Below the pieces are notes generated by a model. That model had not been told where the DNA came from and made no database searches. It saw only the letters and a list, made by a program, of their open reading frames with translations. A program made the translations under genes and the position numbers. 5,034 nt of DNA from Rhodobacteraceae bacterium UBA996 (GTDB lineage Bacteria > Pseudomonadota > Alphaproteobacteria > Rhodobacterales > Rhodobacteraceae), in assembly GCA_002291955.1 (NCBI GenBank), contig DBBA01000329.1, positions 1 through 5,034 of the forward strand, written 5' to 3'. Positions 1 through 4,920 of the stretch are shown in pieces. Each line of letters begins with the position of its first letter. Within the stretch, counting starts at the first letter, position 1.

Positions 1-140
1 GGCGCGGCCTTTTCCATTTCGGGGACCGCTGCGACCCGCCCCCCCCGCGATCCGGCGCGCGACCGTCAACAATTCCACGGATTCGCACGCCCGGGACCAC
101 GTTGCTGCCGCAATTGCCCCGCATGACCGCAGGCGGATGG

Positions 141-164
141 GGGCCGGAGTGTGTTCTCCGGTCC
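141..164 (+). other. Hairpin in the cpaB leader
   Basis: A stem forms between 141-149 and 156-164. It has a perfect 6-bp core (CCGGAG at 144-149 with CTCCGG at 156-161), extended by one G-U and two G-C pairs, and closed by the six-base loop TGTGTT. No T-run follows, so it is not a textbook intrinsic terminator. It could end transcription from an upstream gene with Rho, stabilise the cpaB message, or be an operator. Confidence 0.45.
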
Positions 165-172
165 GGCCGTTG

Positions 173-188
173 CGGGGTCCTGACCCCG
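173..188 (+). other. Second hairpin, just before the cpaB RBS
   Basis: CGGGGT at 173-178 pairs with ACCCCG at 183-188 around a four-base loop. It ends 17 bases before the GGAAGG ribosome binding site, so it belongs to the untranslated leader if transcription starts upstream. Its role is unknown. Short GC stems arise often by chance in DNA this rich in G+C. Confidence 0.35.
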
Positions 189-205
189 GACGCGCCAGGC
201 AAATC

Positions 206-211
206 GGAAGG
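206..211 (+). promoter_or_regulatory. Ribosome binding site of cpaB
   Basis: GGAAGG lies eight bases before the ATG at 220. This supports that ATG over the upstream ATGs in other frames. Confidence 0.7.
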
Positions 212-219
212 GTTGGGCC

Positions 220-1065
220 ATGCGGGCAGTATTCGGACTTGTTCTTCTTCTTGGTGTCGGACTGGCCGGCGCGGCCGTCTACATGGCGCGCGGCTACATC
301 TCGGAATACCAGGCGGCGCTTGCTGCGGCACGGGCCGCCGCGGCCCCGCAGGTCGAGATGGTCGATGTCATCGTGACCACGGCCAAGGTCGCCTTTGGCG
401 AGCGCCTGACGACCGACAACACGGCGATCCGCAAGTGGCCCAAGGACGCGCTGCCCGAAGGCGCCTTCACGTCGGTCGAGGAGATGTTCCCGCAGGGCTT
501 CGAGACGCCGCGCCGCGCGCTGCGCGTGCTCGAGGCGGGCGAGGTCGTGATGCAGGTCAAGGCGACCGAACCGGGACAGGACGCGGGCGTCGCCTCGCGC
601 CTGGGACCGGGGATGCGGGCCTTCACCATCCAGGTGGACGCGCAGTCGGGCGTGTCGGGCTTCCTGCGCGCGGGCGACAACGTCGACGTGTTCTGGACCG
701 GCCGTGCGCCGGGCAGCGACCGCGGCGAGTTCACGCAGCTGATCGACTCGGGGCTGCGCATCATCGCCATCGACCAGGACGCCAACATGGACCGCGAGGA
801 GGTCGTCGTGGCCCGCACCGTGACGGTCGAGGTGTCGCCGCAGCAGGTCGCGAACCTGGCGCAGGCGCAATCCTCGGGACGCCTGTCGCTGGCCCTGGTG
901 GGCGCGGCCGACACCACGGTCGCCGCGGCGATCCAGGTCGACCAGCGGTCGCTTCTGGGGATCGAGGAAGTCGTGGTCGAGCAGCAGGAGGCCGCGCAGG
1001 TCTGCACCGTGCGCACCCGCCGCGGCGCGGACATCATCGAGACGCAGGTCGAATGCCCGAAATGA
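220..1065 (+). CDS. cpaB: Tad pilus assembly protein CpaB/RcpC
   Basis: This 281-residue protein is the CpaB/RcpC component of the Tad/Flp pilus secretion machine. The family is periplasmic, tethered to the inner membrane, and needed for function or stability of the secretin CpaC. Residues 4-22 form one hydrophobic N-terminal segment, followed by an Ala-rich linker (about 32-43). An SAF-type domain covers about 48-117 (a GERLT segment at 60-64 and Gly/Glu-rich LEAGEVV at 104-110). The RcpC domain follows from about 127 and contains the hallmark stretch from GMRAFTI (131-137) to GFLRAGDNVDVFW (147-159). The only two cysteines, Cys262 and Cys279, bracket the last strand pair and could form a periplasmic disulfide. 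The start has a well-spaced GGAAGG. A 278-base gap separates it from cpaC, so it may not share one simple transcript with that gene. Identity is confident; the residue limits are estimates. Confidence 0.93.
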   Translation: MRAVFGLVLLLGVGLAGAAVYMARGYISEYQAALAAARAAAAPQVEMVDVIVTTAKVAFGERLTTDNTAIRKWPKDALPEGAFTSVEEMFPQGFETPRRALRVLEAGEVVMQVKATEPGQDAGVASRLGPGMRAFTIQVDAQSGVSGFLRAGDNVDVFWTGRAPGSDRGEFTQLIDSGLRIIAIDQDANMDREEVVVARTVTVEVSPQQVANLAQAQSSGRLSLALVGAADTTVAAAIQVDQRSLLGIEEVVVEQQEAAQVCTVRTRRGADIIETQVECPK

Positions 1066-1077
1066 CGGCACGGGGCT

Positions 1078-1100
1078 GACGGCGCGTCCTGCGCGCCGTC
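1078..1100 (+). terminator. Strong hairpin just after cpaB (no U-tract)
   Basis: GACGGCGCG at 1078-1086 is perfectly complementary to CGCGCCGTC at 1092-1100 with a five-base loop, twelve bases after the cpaB stop codon. The position suits a 3'-end structure, but no T-run follows. It may be a Rho-assisted or GC-only terminator, an attenuator, or a 3' stabilising stem that separates cpaB expression from cpaC. Confidence 0.5.
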
Positions 1101-1122
1101 GCGCCGTGACCCGACGGAAGAC

Positions 1123-1147
1123 CGGGGCTGCCGATCCTGCGGCCCCG
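1123..1147 (+). other. Weaker stem between cpaB and cpaC
   Basis: CGGGGC at 1123-1128 can pair with GCCCCG at 1142-1147 across a 13-base loop. It lies between two stronger hairpins. Alone it is unremarkable for this base composition and is recorded as part of the cluster. Confidence 0.3.
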
Positions 1148-1151
1148 ACAC

Positions 1152-1187
1152 TGGCGGCGCAACACCCTATGGGGTGCGGCGCCGCCA
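1152..1187 (+). other. Long hairpin upstream of cpaC
   Basis: A perfect nine-base outer stem (TGGCGGCGC at 1152-1160 with GCGCCGCCA at 1179-1187) continues through a 2x2 internal loop (AA/CG) into a five-base inner stem (CACCC 1163-1167 with GGGTG 1172-1176) closed by TATG. That is 14 pairs in 36 bases. No T-run follows, so an intrinsic terminator is unlikely. It marks the edge between G+C-rich sequence and the A+T-rich patch upstream of cpaC. It could insulate the cpaC promoter, process the message, or act as an RNA regulatory element. Confidence 0.5.
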
Positions 1188-1211
1188 ACGAACATAGATG
1201 TTGCGCTGTGT

Positions 1212-1238
1212 TGCCAGTTATCCACATCAAAGCTGGCA
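1212..1238. promoter_or_regulatory. Perfect DnaA-box 9-mer inside a dyad upstream of cpaC
   Basis: TTATCCACA at 1218-1226 is an exact match to the strongest bacterial DnaA-box consensus. It sits between inverted copies TGCCAG (1212-1217) and CTGGCA (1233-1238), so the dyad spacer starts exactly with the box. The surrounding 60 bases (1201-1260) are 34/60 A+T, far above the rest of the window. DnaA acting as a transcription factor on a pilus gene is inference; a chance 9-mer or another regulator using the dyad is possible. Confidence 0.4.
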
Positions 1239-1249
1239 TCCAACCTTAT

Positions 1250-1266
1250 GATTCTTGTTTTGAATC
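1250..1266. promoter_or_regulatory. Paired GANTC (CcrM-type) sites upstream of cpaC
   Basis: GATTC at 1250-1254 and GAATC at 1262-1266 start twelve bases apart in the A+T-rich patch upstream of cpaC. In alphaproteobacteria GANTC is methylated by CcrM, and methylated sites near promoters are read by GcrA. The first site overlaps TATGAT (1247-1252), a five-of-six match to a -10 hexamer, but no acceptable -35 hexamer lies 16-18 bases upstream. The promoter call is therefore tentative. Confidence 0.35.
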
Positions 1267-1328
1267 CCGATCTCCCGCATCCTGCCGCGCAATCGGGCAT
1301 GAAAAGACCCGGTCCATCGGGCGTGATC

Positions 1329-1335
1329 GGAGAGG
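1329..1335 (+). promoter_or_regulatory. Ribosome binding site that fixes the cpaC start
   Basis: GGAGAGG ends eight bases before the ATG at 1344. The earlier in-frame ATGs at 1248 and 1299 lack such a site at good spacing and would place a polar stretch ahead of the signal peptide. The start at 1344 is therefore preferred. Confidence 0.75.
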
Positions 1336-1343
1336 CAGGTCAC

Positions 1344-2747
1344 ATGAAAATCGACAGGTTCTTGAAGGCCGTCCTGGTCGGCCTTGCCGTCGGGGCCGCC
1401 GTGGCTCCCGCCGTGCAGGCGCAGGACGCATTGCGTATTCTTTCGGGCGCGACATCGGGCGCGCTCGCCGTTCCCATGAACCGCGCCGTGGTGGTGGAAA
1501 GCGAGACACCGTTCGCGGAACTGTCCATCGCCAACCCCGCCATCGCCGACATCTCGACCTTGTCGGACCGCACAATCTACGTGCTGGGCAAGGCGCCGGG
1601 CCGCACCACGCTGACGCTTCTGGGCCCCGACGGGCGGCTGATCGCCAACGTCGATGTTCAGGTCGCGCCCGACGTGGCCGAGTTCAAGGAACGGCTCCAG
1701 CAGATCCTGCCGGGCGAGCGGATCGAGGTGCGCACGGCCAATGACGGCATCGTGCTGTCGGGCGTCGTGTCGTCGATCCAGAAGCTCGACCGGGCGCTGG
1801 ACCTGGCCAACCGCTATGCCCCCGACCGGGTGTCGAACCTGATGGTCGTGGGCGGCACGCAGCAGGTGATGCTGAAGGTCCGCTTCGCCGAGATGAACCG
1901 GTCGGTGTCCAAGGGGCTGCAGGGCGGTCTGACCGCGCTGTTCGACAACGGCGGCGAAATCGGCGTGGGCGCCGCCGGCATCGGCAACCTTAGCGGGAAC
2001 CCGATCCGCGGTGCCTTCGACGTGGGCCCGAACGCGGGCGGCATCGGCGCGGCGGTCACCATCGGCAACACCGCGCTCGAGGTGCTGTTCGCGGCGCTGG
2101 AAACCAAGGGCATGGTGCGCACCCTGTCGGAACCCAACCTGACGACCCTGTCGGGGCAGCAGGCCAGTTTCCTGGCGGGTGGCGAGTATCCCATCCCCGT
2201 GGTGGACGACGAGGGCGGCGTGACCGTCCAGTACAAGCCCTTCGGCGTGGAACTGACCTTCACCCCGCGGGTGGTGGATGGCGATGTCATCAACCTGGAC
2301 ATGGTCGCGGCGGTGTCGGGGCTTGACCCGTCCATCGTCGTGTCGGGCGGTGGCGGCTTCAGCTTCAACGCCTTCCGTCGGCGCGAAGCGCAGACCACCG
2401 TGGAAATGCGGGACGGCGAAAGCTTCGCCATCGCGGGCCTTCTGGAAGACGACTTCCAGGACAACGTCACGCAACTGCCGTGGATCGGCGACATTCCGAT
2501 CCTGGGCACGCTGTTCCGGTCCGCCGACTATCAGCGCGACCAGTCGGAACTGGTGATCATCGTGACGCCCCACCTCGTGACCCCGGTCCGGGGCGAGGCG
2601 CTGGCGCTGCCCACCGACCGGGTCCGCCCGCCGACCGAGAGCGAGTTCTTCCTGTTCGGCCGGACGGTCGCGACCCCGAGTTCCGGGGCTGCGGGCGAGG
2701 TCGCGCGGCAGGACTTCACCGGCTCCTACGGCTATGTGATGGAGTGA
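1344..2747 (+). CDS. cpaC: Tad pilus outer-membrane secretin CpaC/RcpA
   Basis: This 467-residue protein is the secretin of the Tad/Flp pilus; the family forms the multimeric outer-membrane channel through which the pilus exits. A Sec signal peptide is clear: Lys2, Arg5 and Lys8, a hydrophobic core at 9-23, and probable cleavage after VQA (Ala26). The mature N-terminus carries the pilus-formation/N0-like domain (about 41-107), then a BON-like domain (about 110-170). The secretin core begins at QQVMLKVRFAEMNR (173-186). Its main part is about 240-415, with VRTLSEPNLTTLSGQQASFLAGGEYPIPV (258-286 region), a GVELTFTPRV strand and the C-terminal signature around LPWIGDIPILGTLFRS (378-393) and ELVIIVTPHLV. 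A tail with EFFLFGR (434-440) is usual for CpaC. A Gly-rich segment at about 202-235 interrupts the core. The gene is separated from cpaB by 278 bases but only five bases from the lipoprotein gene, so those two are surely co-transcribed. Confidence 0.95.
   Translation: MKIDRFLKAVLVGLAVGAAVAPAVQAQDALRILSGATSGALAVPMNRAVVVESETPFAELSIANPAIADISTLSDRTIYVLGKAPGRTTLTLLGPDGRLIANVDVQVAPDVAEFKERLQQILPGERIEVRTANDGIVLSGVVSSIQKLDRALDLANRYAPDRVSNLMVVGGTQQVMLKVRFAEMNRSVSKGLQGGLTALFDNGGEIGVGAAGIGNLSGNPIRGAFDVGPNAGGIGAAVTIGNTALEVLFAALETKGMVRTLSEPNLTTLSGQQASFLAGGEYPIPVVDDEGGVTVQYKPFGVELTFTPRVVDGDVINLDMVAAVSGLDPSIVVSGGGGFSFNAFRRREAQTTVEMRDGESFAIAGLLEDDFQDNVTQLPWIGDIPILGTLFRSADYQRDQSELVIIVTPHLVTPVRGEALALPTDRVRPPTESEFFLFGRTVATPSSGAAGEVARQDFTGSYGYVME
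2741..2744 (+). promoter_or_regulatory. RBS of the lipoprotein gene, inside the cpaC end
   Basis: GGAG overlaps the last sense codons of cpaC and lies eight bases before the ATG at 2753. The arrangement suggests translational coupling with the secretin gene, and it selects this ATG over an upstream in-frame ATG at 2480 that lies within cpaC. Confidence 0.65.
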
Positions 2748-2752
2748 CGACG

Positions 2753-3418
2753 ATGCGCGCGATCCCCAAGATCCTTCTCGGCAGTGTGGCCCTTCTTGCG
2801 CTGGCCGCCTGCGACCGCGGCGTCGGTTCGTCGTGGACGCAGGAAGCCGGGGCCTTCATCGACGAGGGCAACTTCGGCAACCCCACGATGAACAACATCC
2901 TCGTGCAGAACGGCGACCGCGACTTCACCATCGCGTTGCAGCAGCGCTTTGCCAATGAAGTGCCGGACACGATCAACTTCGAGTTCGACAGCGCCGTGCT
3001 GGACGCGAACGCCCAGGCGATCCTGCGCCAGCAGGCCGACTGGATCCGGCAGTTCCCCGAGGTGCGGTTCCGCGTCTATGGGCACACCGACCTGGTGGGC
3101 TCGAACGCCTACAACCAGGGGCTTGGCCTGCGCCGCGCCCGGGCGGCGGTGGCCTATCTGTCCAGCCAGGGCATCAGCCGGTCGCGGCTGGAAGCGGTCG
3201 CGTCGTTCGGCGAAACGCGCCCTGTGGTCCCCACCGCAGAACCCGAGCGGCGCAACCGCCGCACGGTGACCGAGGTCACGGGCTTTGTCGCGCGGCACCC
3301 GACAGTGCTGGACGGCAAGTATGCCCAGATCATCTACCGCGACTATGTCCAGAGCGCCCAGGCGGCCTCGGCGACCGAGGGCGGCGGCCTGGCGGCCATC
3401 GAAGGCGGCGGCGGCTGA
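2753..3418 (+). CDS. OmpA-domain lipoprotein in the cpaD position
   Basis: This 221-residue protein has a lipoprotein signal (hydrophobic 7-19, lipobox LAAC, lipidated Cys20) and an OmpA-like peptidoglycan-binding domain at about 73-176. The domain starts with INFEFDSAVLD (74-84) and contains GHTDLVGSNAYNQGLGLRRA (110-129). Asp113 and Arg128 are fifteen residues apart, as are the two residues that bind diaminopimelate in OmpA-family domains. The RRNRR segment (166-170) is the usual domain end; an Ala/Gly-rich tail (to 221) follows. It starts five bases after cpaC and occupies the slot where other Tad loci carry cpaD, a secretin-associated lipoprotein. Residues 40-48 (NFGNPTMNN) faintly recall the conserved NFG segment of CpaD, so it may be a CpaD-like N-terminus joined to an OmpA domain. 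That link is inference. Likely role: anchoring the secretin to the cell wall. No symbol is assigned. Confidence 0.88.
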   Translation: MRAIPKILLGSVALLALAACDRGVGSSWTQEAGAFIDEGNFGNPTMNNILVQNGDRDFTIALQQRFANEVPDTINFEFDSAVLDANAQAILRQQADWIRQFPEVRFRVYGHTDLVGSNAYNQGLGLRRARAAVAYLSSQGISRSRLEAVASFGETRPVVPTAEPERRNRRTVTEVTGFVARHPTVLDGKYAQIIYRDYVQSAQAASATEGGGLAAIEGGGG

Positions 3419-3432
3419 CAATTCCGCAGTCC

Positions 3433-3478
3433 GGGCCGGATCGTTCGCAATGACCGAACATTTGCGATCATCCGGCCC
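3433..3478 (+). terminator. Terminator-like bipartite hairpin after the lipoprotein gene
   Basis: GGGCCGGAT at 3433-3441 pairs perfectly with ATCCGGCCC at 3470-3478. After a small internal loop, TCGCAA (3445-3450) pairs with TTGCGA (3462-3467), leaving an 11-base loop. It starts 15 bases after the stop codon. Five T occur at 3490-3494, eleven bases beyond the stem, which is too far for a classic intrinsic terminator. It may still end or weaken the cpaC-lipoprotein transcript, implying separate control of cpaE. Confidence 0.5.
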
Positions 3479-3505
3479 AATTCCTGCCCTTTTTGCCCGA
3501 CATCT

Positions 3506-3562
3506 TCAGCCCCGTCGACGGTAGTTGCGTGATCGAGTCGCGCAGGACCGCCGCGGGGCTGA
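3506..3562. repeat. Inverted arms upstream of cpaE enclosing a GANTC site
   Basis: TCAGCCCCG at 3506-3514 is the exact reverse complement of CGGGGCTGA at 3554-3562, with 39 bases between. The left arm overlaps a perfect ten-base palindrome, CCGTCGACGG (3512-3521), and the spacer contains GAGTC (3535-3539), a GANTC site. It may be a long-range RNA stem or a regulator dyad. No protein is known from the sequence to bind it. Confidence 0.35.
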
Positions 3563-3580
3563 TGATGTCAAGGGCCTGAC

Positions 3581-3597
3581 CTGGCAACACTCCTGCT
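3581..3597 (+). promoter_or_regulatory. Possible sigma-54-type -24/-12 promoter for cpaE
   Basis: The 17 bases begin CTGGCA and end TGCT, with GG (3583-3584) and GC (3595-3596) separated by exactly ten bases. Against the usual RpoN consensus about 11 of 14 informative positions agree. Transcription would begin near 3608, leaving room for the cpaE ribosome binding site at 3619-3624. No enhancer site was recognised, and not all relatives of the likely host carry rpoN, so this is tentative. Confidence 0.25.
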
Positions 3598-3618
3598 CTC
3601 GCTGCGGCCTGCCCAGTG

Positions 3619-3624
3619 AAAGGA
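3619..3624 (+). promoter_or_regulatory. Ribosome binding site of cpaE
   Basis: AAAGGA lies ten bases before the ATG at 3635. A GTG at 3626 in the same frame would sit only one base after it, too close for initiation, so the ATG is chosen. Confidence 0.65.
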
Positions 3625-3634
3625 CGTGGGGCCG

Positions 3635-4894
3635 ATGAGCGGGAAAGTCGCATTGCAGCCGGAACCGGCACCAATTCTGGCGTGCACGATCTCGCGCGAC
3701 GTGCGCAAGTTCGACCTCTTGATCGAGGACATGGAACAGGAGCTGGGCGAGGGCTGGGGCGACCTGACCTTTGACGACGCCCGCGCGTTCCTGACCCAGC
3801 CCGAGGCGTCCACGCTCGAATTCGTCGCGATCGCGCTGGATGACGAGGACGAGACCGCGCTCGCCGCCATCGCCGAGATCATCAAGACCGCCACCGGGCG
3901 CAAGATCAAGGTCATCGTCATCGCCGAGGACGTGAGCCCGATCGCGCTGCACCAGCTGCTCAAGCTGGGCGCCGAGGAATTCGTCCCCTACCCCCTGCCC
4001 GAAGGCGCGCTGCGCGACGCCATCGAGCGCCTGCGCCGCCCCCCCGTCGCCGAAGTGGCCCAGACCCCCCGCGCCGGTGGCGGCGGCCCCGCCCGCGACG
4101 GCGTGGTGCTGCCCGTGCACGGGCTGGCCGGCGGCGTCGGCGCGACCACCTTTGCGGTCAACCTGGCCTGGGAACTGGCCAGCATGGGCGGCACGGGCAA
4201 GGACGCCAAGGACGCCAAAGACGGGCCCAAGGTCCTGATCATGGACCTGGACCTGCAGATGGGGTCGGTCTCGACCTTCCTCGACCTGCCCCGCCGCGAG
4301 GCGGTGTTCGAGCTTCTGTCGGACACCGCGACGATGGACAACGACGCCTTCCTGCAGGCGATCACCGTCTACAAGGACAAGCTCAGCGTGCTGACCTCGC
4401 CCGCCGAGATGATCCCGCTGGACCTGATCTCGTCCGAGGACGTGAAGCGCCTGATCGAGCGCGCGCGCGCCAATTTCGACTATGTCATCATCGACATGCC
4501 GCACACGGTCGTGTCCTGGACCGAAGCGGTGCTGGCGGCGGCGCATGTCTACTTCGCGCCGATCGAGATCGACATGCGGTCGGCACAGAACACGCTGCGG
4601 TTGGTGCGCCTCTTGAAGGGCGAGGAACTGCCGCACGAGAAGATGCGCTACATCCTGAACCGCGCGCCGGGCTTCACCGACCTGTCGGGCAAGGGCCGCG
4701 TCAAGCGGCTGGCCGAAAGCCTGGACATTGCCATCGAGGTGCAGCTGCCCGACGGCGGCAAGCAGGTCGCCCAGTGCGGCGACCACGGCACAACGCTGGC
4801 CGAAATGGCCCCGAAGAACCCGCTGCGCAAGGAAATCCTCAAGCTTGCCGCATCGCTGCACGCCTTGAACAAGTCCGCCGCCGAGGCCGGCTGA
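3635..4894 (+). CDS. cpaE: Tad pilus assembly/localisation protein CpaE/TadZ
   Basis: This 419-residue protein belongs to the CpaE/TadZ branch of the MinD/ParA superfamily; members position the Tad pilus machine at a cell site, often a pole. Residues about 13-135 form the receiver-like N-terminal domain (strand KVIVIAED at 92-99, LKLGAEEFVPYPL at 109-121). A Pro/Gly-rich linker (136-156) leads to the ATPase-like domain. The P-loop region reads GLAGGVGATT (163-172): the signature lysine before GG is Ala165 and the usual phosphate-binding lysine is Ala170. Other nucleotide-site elements remain: MDLDLQMGS (203-211, Asp204 and Asp206) and YVIIDMPH (283-290, Asp287). A KDAKDAKD insert (189-196) precedes the second strand. 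The context between the lipoprotein gene and cpaF is typical for Tad loci. Alternative start GTG at 3626 would add three residues. Whether it hydrolyses ATP is doubtful; a localisation role is inferred from the family. Confidence 0.93.
   Translation: MSGKVALQPEPAPILACTISRDVRKFDLLIEDMEQELGEGWGDLTFDDARAFLTQPEASTLEFVAIALDDEDETALAAIAEIIKTATGRKIKVIVIAEDVSPIALHQLLKLGAEEFVPYPLPEGALRDAIERLRRPPVAEVAQTPRAGGGGPARDGVVLPVHGLAGGVGATTFAVNLAWELASMGGTGKDAKDAKDGPKVLIMDLDLQMGSVSTFLDLPRREAVFELLSDTATMDNDAFLQAITVYKDKLSVLTSPAEMIPLDLISSEDVKRLIERARANFDYVIIDMPHTVVSWTEAVLAAAHVYFAPIEIDMRSAQNTLRLVRLLKGEELPHEKMRYILNRAPGFTDLSGKGRVKRLAESLDIAIEVQLPDGGKQVAQCGDHGTTLAEMAPKNPLRKEILKLAASLHALNKSAAEAG
4199..4222 (+). repeat. Nine-base tandem repeat inside cpaE
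   Basis: AAGGACGCC occurs twice in tandem (4199-4207, 4208-4216), followed by a near-exact partial third copy, AAAGAC (4217-4222). It encodes KDAKDAKD between the first helix and second strand of the ATPase-like domain. The unit is in frame, so copy-number change would only lengthen or shorten a surface loop. Confidence 0.8.
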
Positions 4895-4902
4895 ACCCCG
4901 TC

Positions 4903-4910
4903 AGGAAAGG
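4903..4910 (+). promoter_or_regulatory. Ribosome binding site of cpaF
   Basis: AGGAAAGG ends ten bases before the GTG at 4921. The spacer includes seven consecutive C (4914-4920). No better start lies nearby, which supports the GTG start. Confidence 0.65.
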
Positions 4911-4920
4911 TCGCCCCCCC

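Larger units (their letters stand above)
1..219. other. Non-coding leader upstream of cpaB
   Basis: No convincing gene or gene end is seen here. The plus-strand frames either hit a stop or give proline/arginine-rich translations typical of shadow frames in GC-rich DNA. The stretch holds a run of eight C at 39-46, a more A+T-rich patch around 66-84 containing a GANTC site (80-84), two hairpins (141-164 and 173-188) and the cpaB ribosome binding site. A promoter for cpaB may lie in the A+T-rich patch, but I could not find a convincing -35/-10 pair. The gene further upstream is outside the window. Confidence 0.6.

Noticed and set aside
174..187. Seven-pair stem with a two-base loop
   Set aside because: A two-base loop is sterically too tight; the six-pair stem with a four-base loop is reported instead.
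102..1079. Plus-strand open frame overlapping cpaB in another frame (325 codons)
   Set aside because: Its translation is Gly/Arg-rich without motifs, while cpaB in the overlapping frame has clear family signatures and a good ribosome binding site.
1234..1250. Sigma-54-like site at TGGCAT upstream of cpaC
   Set aside because: There is no GC dinucleotide at the required ten-base spacing from GG.
1201..1266. Replication origin suggested by the DnaA box
   Set aside because: There is only one box, no cluster, no replication genes nearby, and the A+T-rich patch is short. A transcriptional role or chance is more likely.
1248..1343. N-terminal extension of the secretin from the ATG at 1248 or 1299
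   Set aside because: It would put a polar, proline-rich stretch before a textbook signal peptide. The ribosome binding site at 1329-1335 points to 1344, and the region carries regulatory-looking A+T-rich sequence.
1066..1343. CtrA binding site (TTAA-N7-TTAA) upstream of cpaC
   Set aside because: I saw no TTAA half-sites in this gap, so direct CtrA control is not supported.
1227..2573. Long minus-strand open frame opposite cpaC (448 codons)
   Set aside because: It is His/Asp/Arg-rich with no recognisable domain, and arises from GC-biased codons of the secretin gene on the other strand.
3506..4861. Long minus-strand open frame opposite cpaE (451 codons)
   Set aside because: Same reason: low-complexity composition, no domain or ribosome binding site, fully overlapped by a confident plus-strand gene.
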